This document shows positions 25,355 through 33,205 of a stretch of DNA of 39,439 nucleotides, piece by piece. A program made the translations under genes and the position numbers. This DNA comes from Bacteroidales bacterium (GTDB lineage: Bacteria > Bacteroidota > Bacteroidia > Bacteroidales > FEN-979), in contig JADGPR010000023.1 of assembly GCA_017882335.1 (NCBI GenBank), positions 1-39,439 on the forward strand. The letters run 5' to 3'. The notes under the pieces were generated by a model, which made no database searches, was not told where the DNA came from, and saw nothing but the letters and a program-made list of their open reading frames with translations. Positions within the stretch are counted from its first letter, which is position 1. Each line of letters starts with the position of its first letter.

Positions 25355-26571
25355 AGTTAAAGAACCAGTTAAAAGCAGCCATCCGTTCGTTGTCGAAGAA
25401 TAAGATGCGCACCTTTCTTACGATGCTGGGGATCATCATCGGGGTAGCTTCGGTCATCGCCATGCTGGCCATCGGGCAGGGATCGAAACAGAGCATCCAG
25501 GCACAGATCTCAAACCTGGGAACCAACCTGCTGACCATCTTCCCATCTGCAAGTATGACCGGAGGCGTGAGAATGGAAGCCGGTTCCTCGGTAAAACTCA
25601 CGCTGGATGATTATAAGGCAGTAGCCTCCCGTTGCCCGGCCGTAATGTATTCCACTCCTACTGTTCGTACCAGCGGCCAGCTGATCGCCGGTTCGCAGAA
25701 CTGGAGAACTTCCGTTTGGGGTGTCTATCCGGATTATTTCGATATCCGTAACCTGACGATCCAGTCCGGAAGTGTTTTTACCACTGCCGATGACCGTTCA
25801 GCCACAAAAATATGCGTGATAGGGCAGACAGTATCCAAATATCTCTTTGGAGAAGGAATAGATCCTGTCGGCAAACAGATCCGGATCAACAAAATCCCTT
25901 TTCTTGTCACTGGGCTTATCACCGCGAAAGGACAAAATGCCTTTGGGCAGGACCAGGATGATATTGTGATTGCTCCGTTTACAACAGTACAGGAACGCAT
26001 GATGACCATCACTTACATCAACAGCATCATGGTTTCGGCTACCACAGAAAAGATGATCCCGGAGGCTACCGATGAGATCACTCAGGTATTGAAAGAAAGA
26101 CACCGGCTCGGGCCATCGGAAGACCCGGATTTTACCATCCGTTCACAGGCCGATATTGCCAACGCTGCTACGGCCACCTCCGGTATCCTTACCATTCTTC
26201 TGGCCAGCATAGCAAGTATCTCGTTGCTGGTAGGAGGTATCGGCATCATGAATATCATGCTGGTTTCGGTTACGGAACGCACACGTGAGATCGGGATCCG
26301 CATGGGGGTCGGTGCCCGCGGACGCGATGTTTTGCTTCAGTTCCTGATCGAAGCCCTCATGATCAGCCTGATCGGCGGAATTATTGGTGCCGGCCTTGGC
26401 ATCCTGACCTCAGAGGTCATTGCGAGTATCATGAAATGGCCGGTGACCATAACCCTGCAATCGATCCTCCTTTCCTTCTTATTCTCAACAGCCATCGGGA
26501 TCTTTTTCGGCTGGTACCCTGCACGGAAAGCAGCCAGCCTGAACCCGATCGATGCATTGCGTTACGAATAG
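25351..26571 (+). CDS. MacB-like ABC permease
   Basis: The 406-residue protein has one N-terminal helix (FLTMLGIIIGVASVIAML), a large periplasmic MacB_PCD domain and a C-terminal FtsX domain with three helices, including ISLLVGGIGIMNIMLVSVTERTREIGIRMG, the hallmark of the family. It ends ASLNPIDALRYE. With the preceding genes it makes a TolC-MacA-MacB-like tripartite pump, predicted to export a peptide, lipid-like molecule or antibiotic. The last 37 bp are repeated almost exactly at 30062-30098. Confidence 0.93.
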   Translation: MKLKNQLKAAIRSLSKNKMRTFLTMLGIIIGVASVIAMLAIGQGSKQSIQAQISNLGTNLLTIFPSASMTGGVRMEAGSSVKLTLDDYKAVASRCPAVMYSTPTVRTSGQLIAGSQNWRTSVWGVYPDYFDIRNLTIQSGSVFTTADDRSATKICVIGQTVSKYLFGEGIDPVGKQIRINKIPFLVTGLITAKGQNAFGQDQDDIVIAPFTTVQERMMTITYINSIMVSATTEKMIPEATDEITQVLKERHRLGPSEDPDFTIRSQADIANAATATSGILTILLASIASISLLVGGIGIMNIMLVSVTERTREIGIRMGVGARGRDVLLQFLIEALMISLIGGIIGAGLGILTSEVIASIMKWPVTITLQSILLSFLFSTAIGIFFGWYPARKAASLNPIDALRYE

Positions 26572-26601
26572 CCACCGGTTTCAGTAGTGATTATTCATAT
26601 T

Positions 26602-26618
26602 AAGCCCTTCGGGTTTTT
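26602..26618 (+). terminator. Weak intrinsic terminator after the efflux operon
   Basis: AAGCCC-TTC-GGGTTT forms a six-pair stem (one G-T) with a three-base loop, followed by TT, about 30 bp after the permease stop. Confidence 0.5.
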
Positions 26619-27178
26619 AGTTCTATTCCTATCACAATGTATCCTTATAACAATCCCGAAGGAATTGAATCTCAATAACACCGCATGAAACGCGGTGATC
26701 AGGCGATGTCATCTTCCAGACTCCTATATAACTCTTTGTAACTACTTAATTACCAATTCTTTTTTTCTCGCAGATCGACGCAGATTTACCGCAAACCTGC
26801 CTACCGGCAGGTAGGTTTTCGCTGAAAAGATCAAAGTCTAACTTCATATAAACCCCATCTGAATATATGAGTGATAATGTATTCCGCGTGAATCAGCGTT
26901 TAAATCTGCGAAAATCAGCGAGAACGATTTTTATATTATTTGGTTTGATGTTCATGAAAAAACCTTCAGGAGTGAACTTAGCGGTGATTTTTAACTTATT
27001 AAACAACCCATTACCGGGGTTTACCATAAAAGTAATACAGGTTAGCAATTGGTTCATAAAGAATCGCCCGAATTTTTGCATAACATCTTGCTATTTTTAA
27101 TATATTTGGGTAATAAAAGAATAATAGCACATTCCACTGCCACCATGCTATGTTAAACCACTTCAAAATGGGTTACAT
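26619..27178. repeat. Repeat-filled intergenic region
   Basis: No gene is supported. It contains an ATCCCGAAGGAATTGAAT element followed by the hairpin CACCGC-N7-GCGGTG (26679-26697), CGCAGATT-family words in forward orientation at 26765-26792, a palindrome CCTGCC-TACC-GGCAGG (26796-26811), and CGCAGATT words in inverted orientation at 26890-26925 (AATCAGCGTTTAAATCTGCG, AAAATCAGCGAGAA). The frame 26867-27100 overlaps the repeats and has no recognisable protein features. Confidence 0.65.
27075..27108 (+). promoter_or_regulatory. Candidate promoter TTTG-N22-TATATTTG
   Basis: TTTG (27075-27078) and TATATTTG (27101-27108) have consensus form and spacing for the Bacteroidota primary sigma factor. 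They lie about 70 bp before the first T9SS gene and are the best-formed promoter in the window. Confidence 0.55.
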
Positions 27179-28558
27179 ATGAAAAAACTATTTTACATTT
27201 TATTTTTCTTTCTTCCAGTTTTCGGTTTTACCCAAATGGACTTGTATAAAGATTCCCCCTTGAATTATACTTGGAAGTATATTGGAACAGCGGGTTTTTC
27301 GGCTGGTGATGCCGTTTATACTTGCCTTGCTTTTAGTCCATCTGGTGAGCCTTATGTGGCTTATAGTGATGGAGCAAATTCCTTTAAAGCAACAGTTATG
27401 AGATTTGATGGAATCAGTTGGGTAAATGTAGGAAATGCGGGTTTTTCGACTGGTGAGGCTGATTGGACAAGCCTCGCTTTTAGCCCTATAAATGATCGTC
27501 CTTATGTTGCTTATACTGATCGTGGAAATTCATCAAAAACAACCGTAATGAAGTTTGATGGAACCAATTGGGTGATTGTTGGAAATACAGGTTTCTCATC
27601 AGAAGAAGCTGATTATCCAAGCCTCGCATTTAGTAATTCAGGAGAACCCTATGTGGCATATCAAGATTTTGGAAATTCAGAGAAAACAACAGTAATGAAA
27701 TTTAACGGAACCACTTGGGTGAATGTTGGAAATGCTGGATTCTCAGCAGGATATTCTTCAAATACGAGTCTCGTGTTCAGCTCTTTTGGCGAACCTTATG
27801 TAGCATATTATGATGGGGGAAATTCAGGAAAAGCCACAGTAATGAAATTTGATGGAACCAACTGGGTGAATGTGGGGTCAGCGGGTTTCACAAATTCATC
27901 TGTTTATTATCCGAGCCTTGCCCTAAGTCCATCTGGTGAACCTTATGTGGCGTATCAGGATTTTGGGAATTCATATAAGGCGACTGTAATGAAATTTGAT
28001 GGAACCAATTGGTTAATTGTCGGTAATGCAGGTTTCTCACCCAGTATGGTTGCATACATAAGTCTTGCTTTCAGCCCAGCTGGAGAGCCTTATGTGGCTT
28101 ATCAAGATCACGCAAATTCTGAAAAAGCCTCAGTTATAAAATTTGATGGAACAAATTGGGTGGATGTAGGGATTGCAGGGTTTTCAGCAGGGGTGGCTTA
28201 TTATTCAAGTCTTGTGTTTAGTCCGAATGGAAAACCTTACATAGCATATCAAGATGACGGTTATTCCAGTAAAGCATCTGTGATGGCATATGGTGCCCCA
28301 GCGGGAATCAAAGAACAACAACAGCAACAATTGACTTTTTATCCCAATCCAACCAAAAGCAAAATCACCATCGAAACATCAGGGGCATTAACAGCAAGCT
28401 ACTTGGTAATTGTGAATATTGAAGGTCAGCAGCTCATCACCCGCCAAATTACCGAGCCCAAAACACTACTTGACATCAGCAATCTACCCAGCGGGGTTTA
28501 TTTTGTGCAGGTAATCAATGAAAAGACGGTAGAGGTGGGGAAGATTATTAAGCAGTAA
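27179..28558 (+). CDS. T9SS-secreted seven-repeat predicted beta-propeller protein (copy 1)
   Basis: The 459-residue protein has a signal peptide (MKKLFYILFFFLPVFGFTQ), seven tandem repeats of 49-50 residues from residue 36 to about 372, and a T9SS type A C-terminal sorting domain (FYPNPTKSKITIETSG ... SNLPSGVYFVQV ... KIIKQ). The repeat consensus is GNAGFSAG, then SLAFSPSGEPYVAYQD, then GNSxKATVMKFDGTNWVNV. The last repeat lacks the final W-x-N-V strand, and the N-terminal YTWKYI before repeat 1 supplies a matching strand, as expected for Velcro closure of a seven-bladed propeller. The predicted location is the cell surface or exterior, through the type IX system. No enzymatic residues were recognised; a binding role is plausible. 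Confidence 0.85.
   Translation: MKKLFYILFFFLPVFGFTQMDLYKDSPLNYTWKYIGTAGFSAGDAVYTCLAFSPSGEPYVAYSDGANSFKATVMRFDGISWVNVGNAGFSTGEADWTSLAFSPINDRPYVAYTDRGNSSKTTVMKFDGTNWVIVGNTGFSSEEADYPSLAFSNSGEPYVAYQDFGNSEKTTVMKFNGTTWVNVGNAGFSAGYSSNTSLVFSSFGEPYVAYYDGGNSGKATVMKFDGTNWVNVGSAGFTNSSVYYPSLALSPSGEPYVAYQDFGNSYKATVMKFDGTNWLIVGNAGFSPSMVAYISLAFSPAGEPYVAYQDHANSEKASVIKFDGTNWVDVGIAGFSAGVAYYSSLVFSPNGKPYIAYQDDGYSSKASVMAYGAPAGIKEQQQQQLTFYPNPTKSKITIETSGALTASYLVIVNIEGQQLITRQITEPKTLLDISNLPSGVYFVQVINEKTVEVGKIIKQ
27284..28294 (+). repeat. Seven tandem ~147-bp coding repeats (copy 1)
   Basis: The DNA repeats every 147 bp (150 bp in unit 2, which has one extra residue). Units are recognisable at DNA level by TATGTGGCTTATCA-like and ATGAAATTTGATGGAACCAA-like words. 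Confidence 0.85.
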
Positions 28559-28588
28559 TATCCAACATTAAATTAAAGTCAGAATATT

Positions 28589-29968
28589 ATGAAAAAACTT
28601 ATCTGCATTTTAATATTTTTACTTCCAGTAATTGTTAATGCCCAGCTCAACCTCTATAAAGATTCGCCATTGGAATATGCGTGGAAGAATGTTGGCTATG
28701 CTGGTTTCTCCGCAGGAATGATTTATAATACAAGCCTCGTCTTCAGCCCATCTGGGGAACCTTATGTAGCTTATATGGATTTTGGGAATTCCCAAAAAGT
28801 CACCGTAATGAAATTTGATGAAACCAACTGGATGAATGTCGGAAATGCAGGTTTCTCGGCAGAACAGTCTTGGTATACAAGCCTTGCTTTCAGTCCAACT
28901 GGTGAACCATGTGTGGCTTTTTTGGATTATGGAAATTCAGATAAAGCAATGCTAATGAAATTTGATGGGAACAACTGGGTGAATGTTGGAAATGCGGGTT
29001 TCTCAGTTGGAGAGGCTATTTATATAAGCCTTGCTTTCAGCCCATCTGGTGAACCGTATGTGGCTTATATGGATGCTGTAAATTCCAATAAAGCAACTGT
29101 AATGAAATATGATGGAACCAACTGGATGAATGTTGGAAATGCGGGTTTCTCAGTAGGACAGTCTTTGTATACAAGCCTTGCATTCAGTCCATCTGGACAA
29201 CCATTTGTGGCCTATCAGGATGGTGGAAATTCAAATAAAGTAACGGTGATGAAATTTGATGGAAACAACTGGGTGAATGTTGGAGCTGCGGGTTTTTCAG
29301 CAGGGGTGGCTCCATTTACAAGCCTTGCTTTTAGTCCTTCTGGTCAACCCTATGTGGCATATGAAGATTTTGGGAATTCCCAAAAAGCCACCGTAATGAA
29401 ATTTGATGGAACCAACTGGGTGAATATTGGAAATGCAGGTTTCTCAGCAGGGACGGTTAACTTTACAAGCCTCGCTTTTAGCCCTTCTGGGCAACCTTAT
29501 GTGGCTTATCAAGATTGGGGAAATTCTGATAAAGTCACACTAATGAAATATAATGGAACCAACTGGATGAATGTTGGAAATTCGGGTTTCTCAATGGGAG
29601 AGGCTTATTATACAAGCCTCGCCTTCAGCCCATCTGGTCAGCCTTATGTGGCGTATTTGGATGATGGAAATTCAGGGAAAGCAACAGTAATGAAATATGA
29701 TTCCGTTTTTACGGGAATTGGCGAACTTCAACATTCACGAATATCTCTCTATCCAAATCCGGCAACAGAGAAAATAACAATTGAAACGTCAGGAACAGCA
29801 AAAGGAAGCAATTTGACAATTGTGAATATTGCAGGTCAGCAGCTTATCACCCGCCAAATCACCGAACCCCAAACACAACTTGACATCAGCAACTTGCCCA
29901 GCGGAGTTTATTTTGTACGGCTGACAAATGAAAGGACGGTGGAATTGGGGAAGATTATTAAACAGTAA
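28589..29968 (+). CDS. T9SS-secreted seven-repeat predicted beta-propeller protein (copy 2)
   Basis: This paralogue of the preceding gene has the same length (459 residues) and layout: a signal peptide (MKKLICILIFLLPVIVNAQ), NLYKDSPLEYAWKNV, seven 49-residue repeats from residue 36 to about 374, and a T9SS sorting domain (LYPNPATEKITIETSG, GQQLITRQITEP, SNLPSGVYFV). Its repeats are more uniform than those of copy 1 (SLAFSPSGQPYVAY occurs several times), pointing to recent repeat homogenisation. It starts 30 bp after copy 1 and shares its promoter. The sorting domains of the two copies are close to identical over GQQLITRQITEP. Confidence 0.85.
   Translation: MKKLICILIFLLPVIVNAQLNLYKDSPLEYAWKNVGYAGFSAGMIYNTSLVFSPSGEPYVAYMDFGNSQKVTVMKFDETNWMNVGNAGFSAEQSWYTSLAFSPTGEPCVAFLDYGNSDKAMLMKFDGNNWVNVGNAGFSVGEAIYISLAFSPSGEPYVAYMDAVNSNKATVMKYDGTNWMNVGNAGFSVGQSLYTSLAFSPSGQPFVAYQDGGNSNKVTVMKFDGNNWVNVGAAGFSAGVAPFTSLAFSPSGQPYVAYEDFGNSQKATVMKFDGTNWVNIGNAGFSAGTVNFTSLAFSPSGQPYVAYQDWGNSDKVTLMKYNGTNWMNVGNSGFSMGEAYYTSLAFSPSGQPYVAYLDDGNSGKATVMKYDSVFTGIGELQHSRISLYPNPATEKITIETSGTAKGSNLTIVNIAGQQLITRQITEPQTQLDISNLPSGVYFVRLTNERTVELGKIIKQ
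28694..29710 (+). repeat. Seven tandem 147-bp coding repeats (copy 2)
   Basis: All seven units keep the same 49-codon length. DNA similarity between units is high in the AATGTTGGAAATGCGGGTTT and GCTTTCAGCCCATCTGG words. Confidence 0.85.
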
Positions 29969-29970
29969 CC

Positions 29971-30058
29971 TGGCACACGTTACAGACGTGCAGAAAGCAG
30001 AGGTTTTCAGAATTGCAAATTCTGAATTGTTACAAGCGGCATTGCAAATACCGCTTAG
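29971..30058. repeat. Hairpin-rich intergenic element
   Basis: Three successive inverted repeats occur: CACGT-N5-ACGTG (29976-29990), CAGAATT-GCA-AATTCTG (30008-30024) and AAGCGG-N11-CCGCTT (30034-30056). The word ATTGCAAAT appears in loops 2 and 3. It lies between the propeller genes and the permease remnant. Such dense hairpins suggest a REP- or MITE-like element; it may also terminate the propeller transcript. Confidence 0.6.
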
Positions 30059-30100
30059 CGGGCCAGCCTGAACCCGATCGATGCGCTGCGTTACGAATGA
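30059..30100 (+). pseudogene. 3' remnant of a MacB-like ABC permease gene
   Basis: The frame R-ASLNPIDALRYE-stop ends at TGA 30098-30100. Bases 30062-30098 match 26533-26569 (the end of the permease gene) at 35 of 37 positions. Both differences are synonymous (GCA/GCG Ala, TTG/CTG Leu), while the stop codons differ (TAG/TGA). Upstream similarity stops abruptly and a TAG lies in frame at 30056. It cannot belong to the neighbouring permease, which runs on the other strand and ends differently (NPVNSLRTE). Confidence 0.8.
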
Positions 30101-30113
30101 TCTTTTTTAATTT

Positions 30114-32480
30114 TTATTCTGTTCTTAAACTATTAACAGGATTGGCAATGGCAGCTTTGATGGCCTGAAAACTGATCGTCGATAGCGTTATAAGAAATAC
30201 AATTAAACCGCATAAAGCAAACATCCACCAACTAATTGAAATGCGGTACGCAAAATTTTGAAGCCAGGCATGCATATAGTACCATGAAAGTGGTGTTGCT
30301 ATTAACGCCGCTACAATGATGAGCCAAATAAAATCTGTTACAGTAAGTTTTATAATATCAGCTATTCCTGCTCCCAAAACTTTCCTGATGCCAAGTTCTT
30401 TTGTACGTTGTTTAAGTGTAAGCAGCACCAGTCCAAAAACACCAGCTAAGGTTAGTATAATTGATAATGCGGAAAAATATAGAAATATGTTCTGAAACCG
30501 TTCTTCATTTTTATAAATGTTGTTGAAAGCATCATCTAAAAACCAATAATCGAACGGTGCATCCGGTAATGTGTTTCTCCATGTTTGTTTTATGGAATTT
30601 ATGAAAGAGGAAGTATTACCTGTCTGATATTTTATTGCAAGGTATGAATACTGATTTGCCCATGGCTTGTTGGTTATAATAAGTGGTTCTATCTTATCGT
30701 GTAACGAGGCGAAGTGAAAGTCTTTGATCACTCCAACTACTTTATGCTCTCCATTCCTTCTGATGGTTTTGCCCAGCGGATTTTTCCACTCCAGTGTTCT
30801 TGCAAGCGTTTCATTTATAATATATCCTTCATTAATAACGGGGCGATCCTTTGAAAAATAATCACCGGATACCAGTTTAATATTAAATGTTCTCCCAAAA
30901 TTTTCATCTACATCTAATTGATGAATGACCATCGCCCTGGTACCGCCTTCAGGAATGAAACCATTACTGGTAATACCATCATAGGGAATTTCTGAAAGTG
31001 CCGAGACCTGTTCAACTTCCGGCATTTGTGATAATTTCTGTTTTAGCAAAGGGCAAGCATCCTTCGTTTTCCCTCCTACCAATGGCAGCACAAGAATATG
31101 GTCTCTGTCGTATCCGGGATTTATATTTTTACTGTATTTTAATTGAAGGGTTACCAATAATGCGAACGACATTAATCCTATGCTGATTGCAAATTGTGTA
31201 ATGATCAATCCTTTTCTAAATATGCTTTGGGCACTTTGCGGGAGTAATGCTTTGAATATTCTCGTTACATTAAAAGAGGAAAGATAAAATGCAACATAGC
31301 TTCCTGAGATTGCCCCCACGATCATGATAATAAAAAACAACAGCAACAAAGCCGGTGCAGTATCCAGGCTTACAGAAGGTAAATTCTTTCCCAGCATTTG
31401 CTGATAGACAGGTGTTACAATCATAACGATCGCAATCGCAATGATGAATGTAATGGTTGTCATCAATACTGTTTCAATTAAAAATTGTTTGATCAATTGA
31501 CTGCGGGCAGCACCGAGTACTTTTCTTACACCAACCTCCTTAAACCTTGATGTGGCTTGTGCTGTAGTAAGGTTGACATAATTTACACAAGAGATGATAA
31601 GAATGAGTAATGCTACTACACTGAACACATAAATGTTGGTTCGCAATGTACCGGAATCGCCACTATAATAAAGATGAATATCCTGAATGGGTTGCAAGGA
31701 TGCATCATTTCTGAAGCCAACTTTCGAGTAATCCTCGTTGATGTGTTTCCACATAAAAGCGGGCAGTTTTTTTTCCAGTGATTCGCGACTTGCCCTATCC
31801 TTTAATTGTAAATAAGTAATATACTGCTCACCACCATTCCAGTCCATAAAATTACCAGGCTCTTTATACAACGTGATGAATGAAAGTAACGCGTTATAGC
31901 TGAGATGTGAATTTGAAGGCAGTTCCTGAGCAATACCCGTTACGATATAATCGGTCTGATTATTGAGCCGTACAACTTTTCCCATCGCTTTTTCTTCTTT
32001 CCCGAATAATTTCTTTGCAGTCTCACCTGTTAATACGATTGAAAATGGCTCTTTTAAAGCCGTGGACGGGTTGCCTTGTAATAATTTATAAGAAAAGAGT
32101 TGGAAAAAGTTAGAATCGGCATGATGAATATCGTCAACCTTTATTGTTTTGTCGTTATAAGTTATATAGGCTATCCGTTCCGAAGATATTCTTGTAAAGG
32201 ATCTGATCTCCGGAAACTCATTCTGTGCATCGGAACCAAACGGAGGTGTAAATTCTGCTCCTTCTCCAAGTAATTTTCCATTCTGCCAGAACCGGAAGCC
32301 TACACGGTATAATGAAGATTTGTTTTGTTGAAAATTATCATAGCCTGTTTCATTGTAAATATACATTCCGATGAGCAACACCGCAGTGATGCCTATAGAC
32401 AATCCGCCAAGATTGATAAGAGACAGAATTCTGTTCTTCTGAAAATTCCGGATAGCAGTTTTTAAATAATTTCTGATCAT
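30114..32480 (-). CDS. Large ABC permease with two FtsX modules (MacB_PCD/FtsX family)
   Basis: The 788-residue protein starts MIRNYLKTAIRNFQKNRILS, the typical opening of Bacteroidota 'ABC transporter permease' proteins with MacB_PCD-FtsX-MacB_PCD-FtsX order. Predicted helices: one at about 20-42, three around 285-405, one near 425-445 and three around 670-780. The first FtsX module has SCVNYVNLTTAQATSRFKEVGVRKVLGA and the second GLVLLTLKQRTKELGIRKVLGAG. The protein is full length for its class. It is the third gene of an operon with an adaptor and an ATPase, 14 bp after the ATPase. It probably couples ATP hydrolysis in the cytoplasm to export or signalling in the periplasm; the substrate is unknown. 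Confidence 0.9.
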   Translation of the reverse strand: MIRNYLKTAIRNFQKNRILSLINLGGLSIGITAVLLIGMYIYNETGYDNFQQNKSSLYRVGFRFWQNGKLLGEGAEFTPPFGSDAQNEFPEIRSFTRISSERIAYITYNDKTIKVDDIHHADSNFFQLFSYKLLQGNPSTALKEPFSIVLTGETAKKLFGKEEKAMGKVVRLNNQTDYIVTGIAQELPSNSHLSYNALLSFITLYKEPGNFMDWNGGEQYITYLQLKDRASRESLEKKLPAFMWKHINEDYSKVGFRNDASLQPIQDIHLYYSGDSGTLRTNIYVFSVVALLILIISCVNYVNLTTAQATSRFKEVGVRKVLGAARSQLIKQFLIETVLMTTITFIIAIAIVMIVTPVYQQMLGKNLPSVSLDTAPALLLLFFIIMIVGAISGSYVAFYLSSFNVTRIFKALLPQSAQSIFRKGLIITQFAISIGLMSFALLVTLQLKYSKNINPGYDRDHILVLPLVGGKTKDACPLLKQKLSQMPEVEQVSALSEIPYDGITSNGFIPEGGTRAMVIHQLDVDENFGRTFNIKLVSGDYFSKDRPVINEGYIINETLARTLEWKNPLGKTIRRNGEHKVVGVIKDFHFASLHDKIEPLIITNKPWANQYSYLAIKYQTGNTSSFINSIKQTWRNTLPDAPFDYWFLDDAFNNIYKNEERFQNIFLYFSALSIILTLAGVFGLVLLTLKQRTKELGIRKVLGAGIADIIKLTVTDFIWLIIVAALIATPLSWYYMHAWLQNFAYRISISWWMFALCGLIVFLITLSTISFQAIKAAIANPVNSLRTE

Positions 32481-32494
32481 GGCAGTGCAAATTA

Positions 32495-33199
32495 TTATAC
32501 CAGAATATTTTCCGTAACCGTTTGCCCGTCTAACATACGGATGATGCGATGACTGAACCTTGCATCGTGTTCGCTGTGGGTTACCATGATGATGGTTGTG
32601 CCCTGTTCGTTCAAATCAGTTAACAGTTGCATTACTTCATTACCATTCACAGAATCGAGGTTACCGGTAGGCTCATCAGCAAGAATCAATCTGGAATTAT
32701 TTACCACCGCCCTTGCCACTGCCACACGTTGTTGCTGACCGCCTGAAAGTTGTTGGGGATAATGTTTGCGACGATGCATTATCTTCATCTTATCTAAAAC
32801 TTTTTCTACTTTTTCTTTTCTATCTGCTGCTTTAATACCTGTATAAATCAATGGCAGTTCTACATTTTCATACACAGTTAATTCATCTATCAGGTTAAAG
32901 CTCTGAAACACGAACCCAATATTATTCTTACGCATCTCTGCCCGTTTTCTTTCGTTAAAATGAGCAACCTCTGTCCCATTAAAAATAAAACTACCGGCAT
33001 CGGGATCATCCAACAATCCCAGTATATTTAACAAGGTGGACTTGCCACAACCTGAAGGTCCCATTACGGCGACAAACTCTCCTTCTTTCACTTCCATTGA
33101 TAATCTGTTAAGTGCAATGGTTTCTACCTCTTCTGTCCGGTAGGTTTTCTCAAGGTCTTGGATCTTTATCATTTGATTGTTATCTGTTTTTGAATGCAT
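32495..33199 (-). CDS. ABC transporter ATP-binding protein (LolD/MacB-like)
   Basis: The 234-residue ATPase has Walker A GPSGCGKST (47-55), Q-loop FVFQSFNLI, signature LSGGQQQR, Walker [13 protein letters not shown] and switch His in MVTHSEHD. An alternative start MIKIQDLEK lies nine codons in and fits the family length better; both are possible. It lies 6 bp after the adaptor gene. Confidence 0.93.
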   Translation of the reverse strand: MHSKTDNNQMIKIQDLEKTYRTEEVETIALNRLSMEVKEGEFVAVMGPSGCGKSTLLNILGLLDDPDAGSFIFNGTEVAHFNERKRAEMRKNNIGFVFQSFNLIDELTVYENVELPLIYTGIKAADRKEKVEKVLDKMKIMHRRKHYPQQLSGGQQQRVAVARAVVNNSRLILADEPTGNLDSVNGNEVMQLLTDLNEQGTTIIMVTHSEHDARFSHRIIRMLDGQTVTENILV

Positions 33200-33205
33200 G
33201 TTTTA

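Noticed and set aside
26796-26811. Intrinsic terminator at the CCTGCC-TACC-GGCAGG palindrome
   Set aside because: It lies over 200 bp from any upstream gene, inside a repeat field; it is better explained as part of a dispersed repeat.
26867-27100. Open frame of 77 codons before the propeller genes
   Set aside because: It starts in a CGCAGATT repeat, overlaps the best promoter candidate, and shows no recognisable domain.
27284-29710. CRISPR-like array because of the regular repeats
   Set aside because: The 147-bp period is a coding repeat in phase with the protein; there are no short identical repeats with unique spacers and no cas genes.
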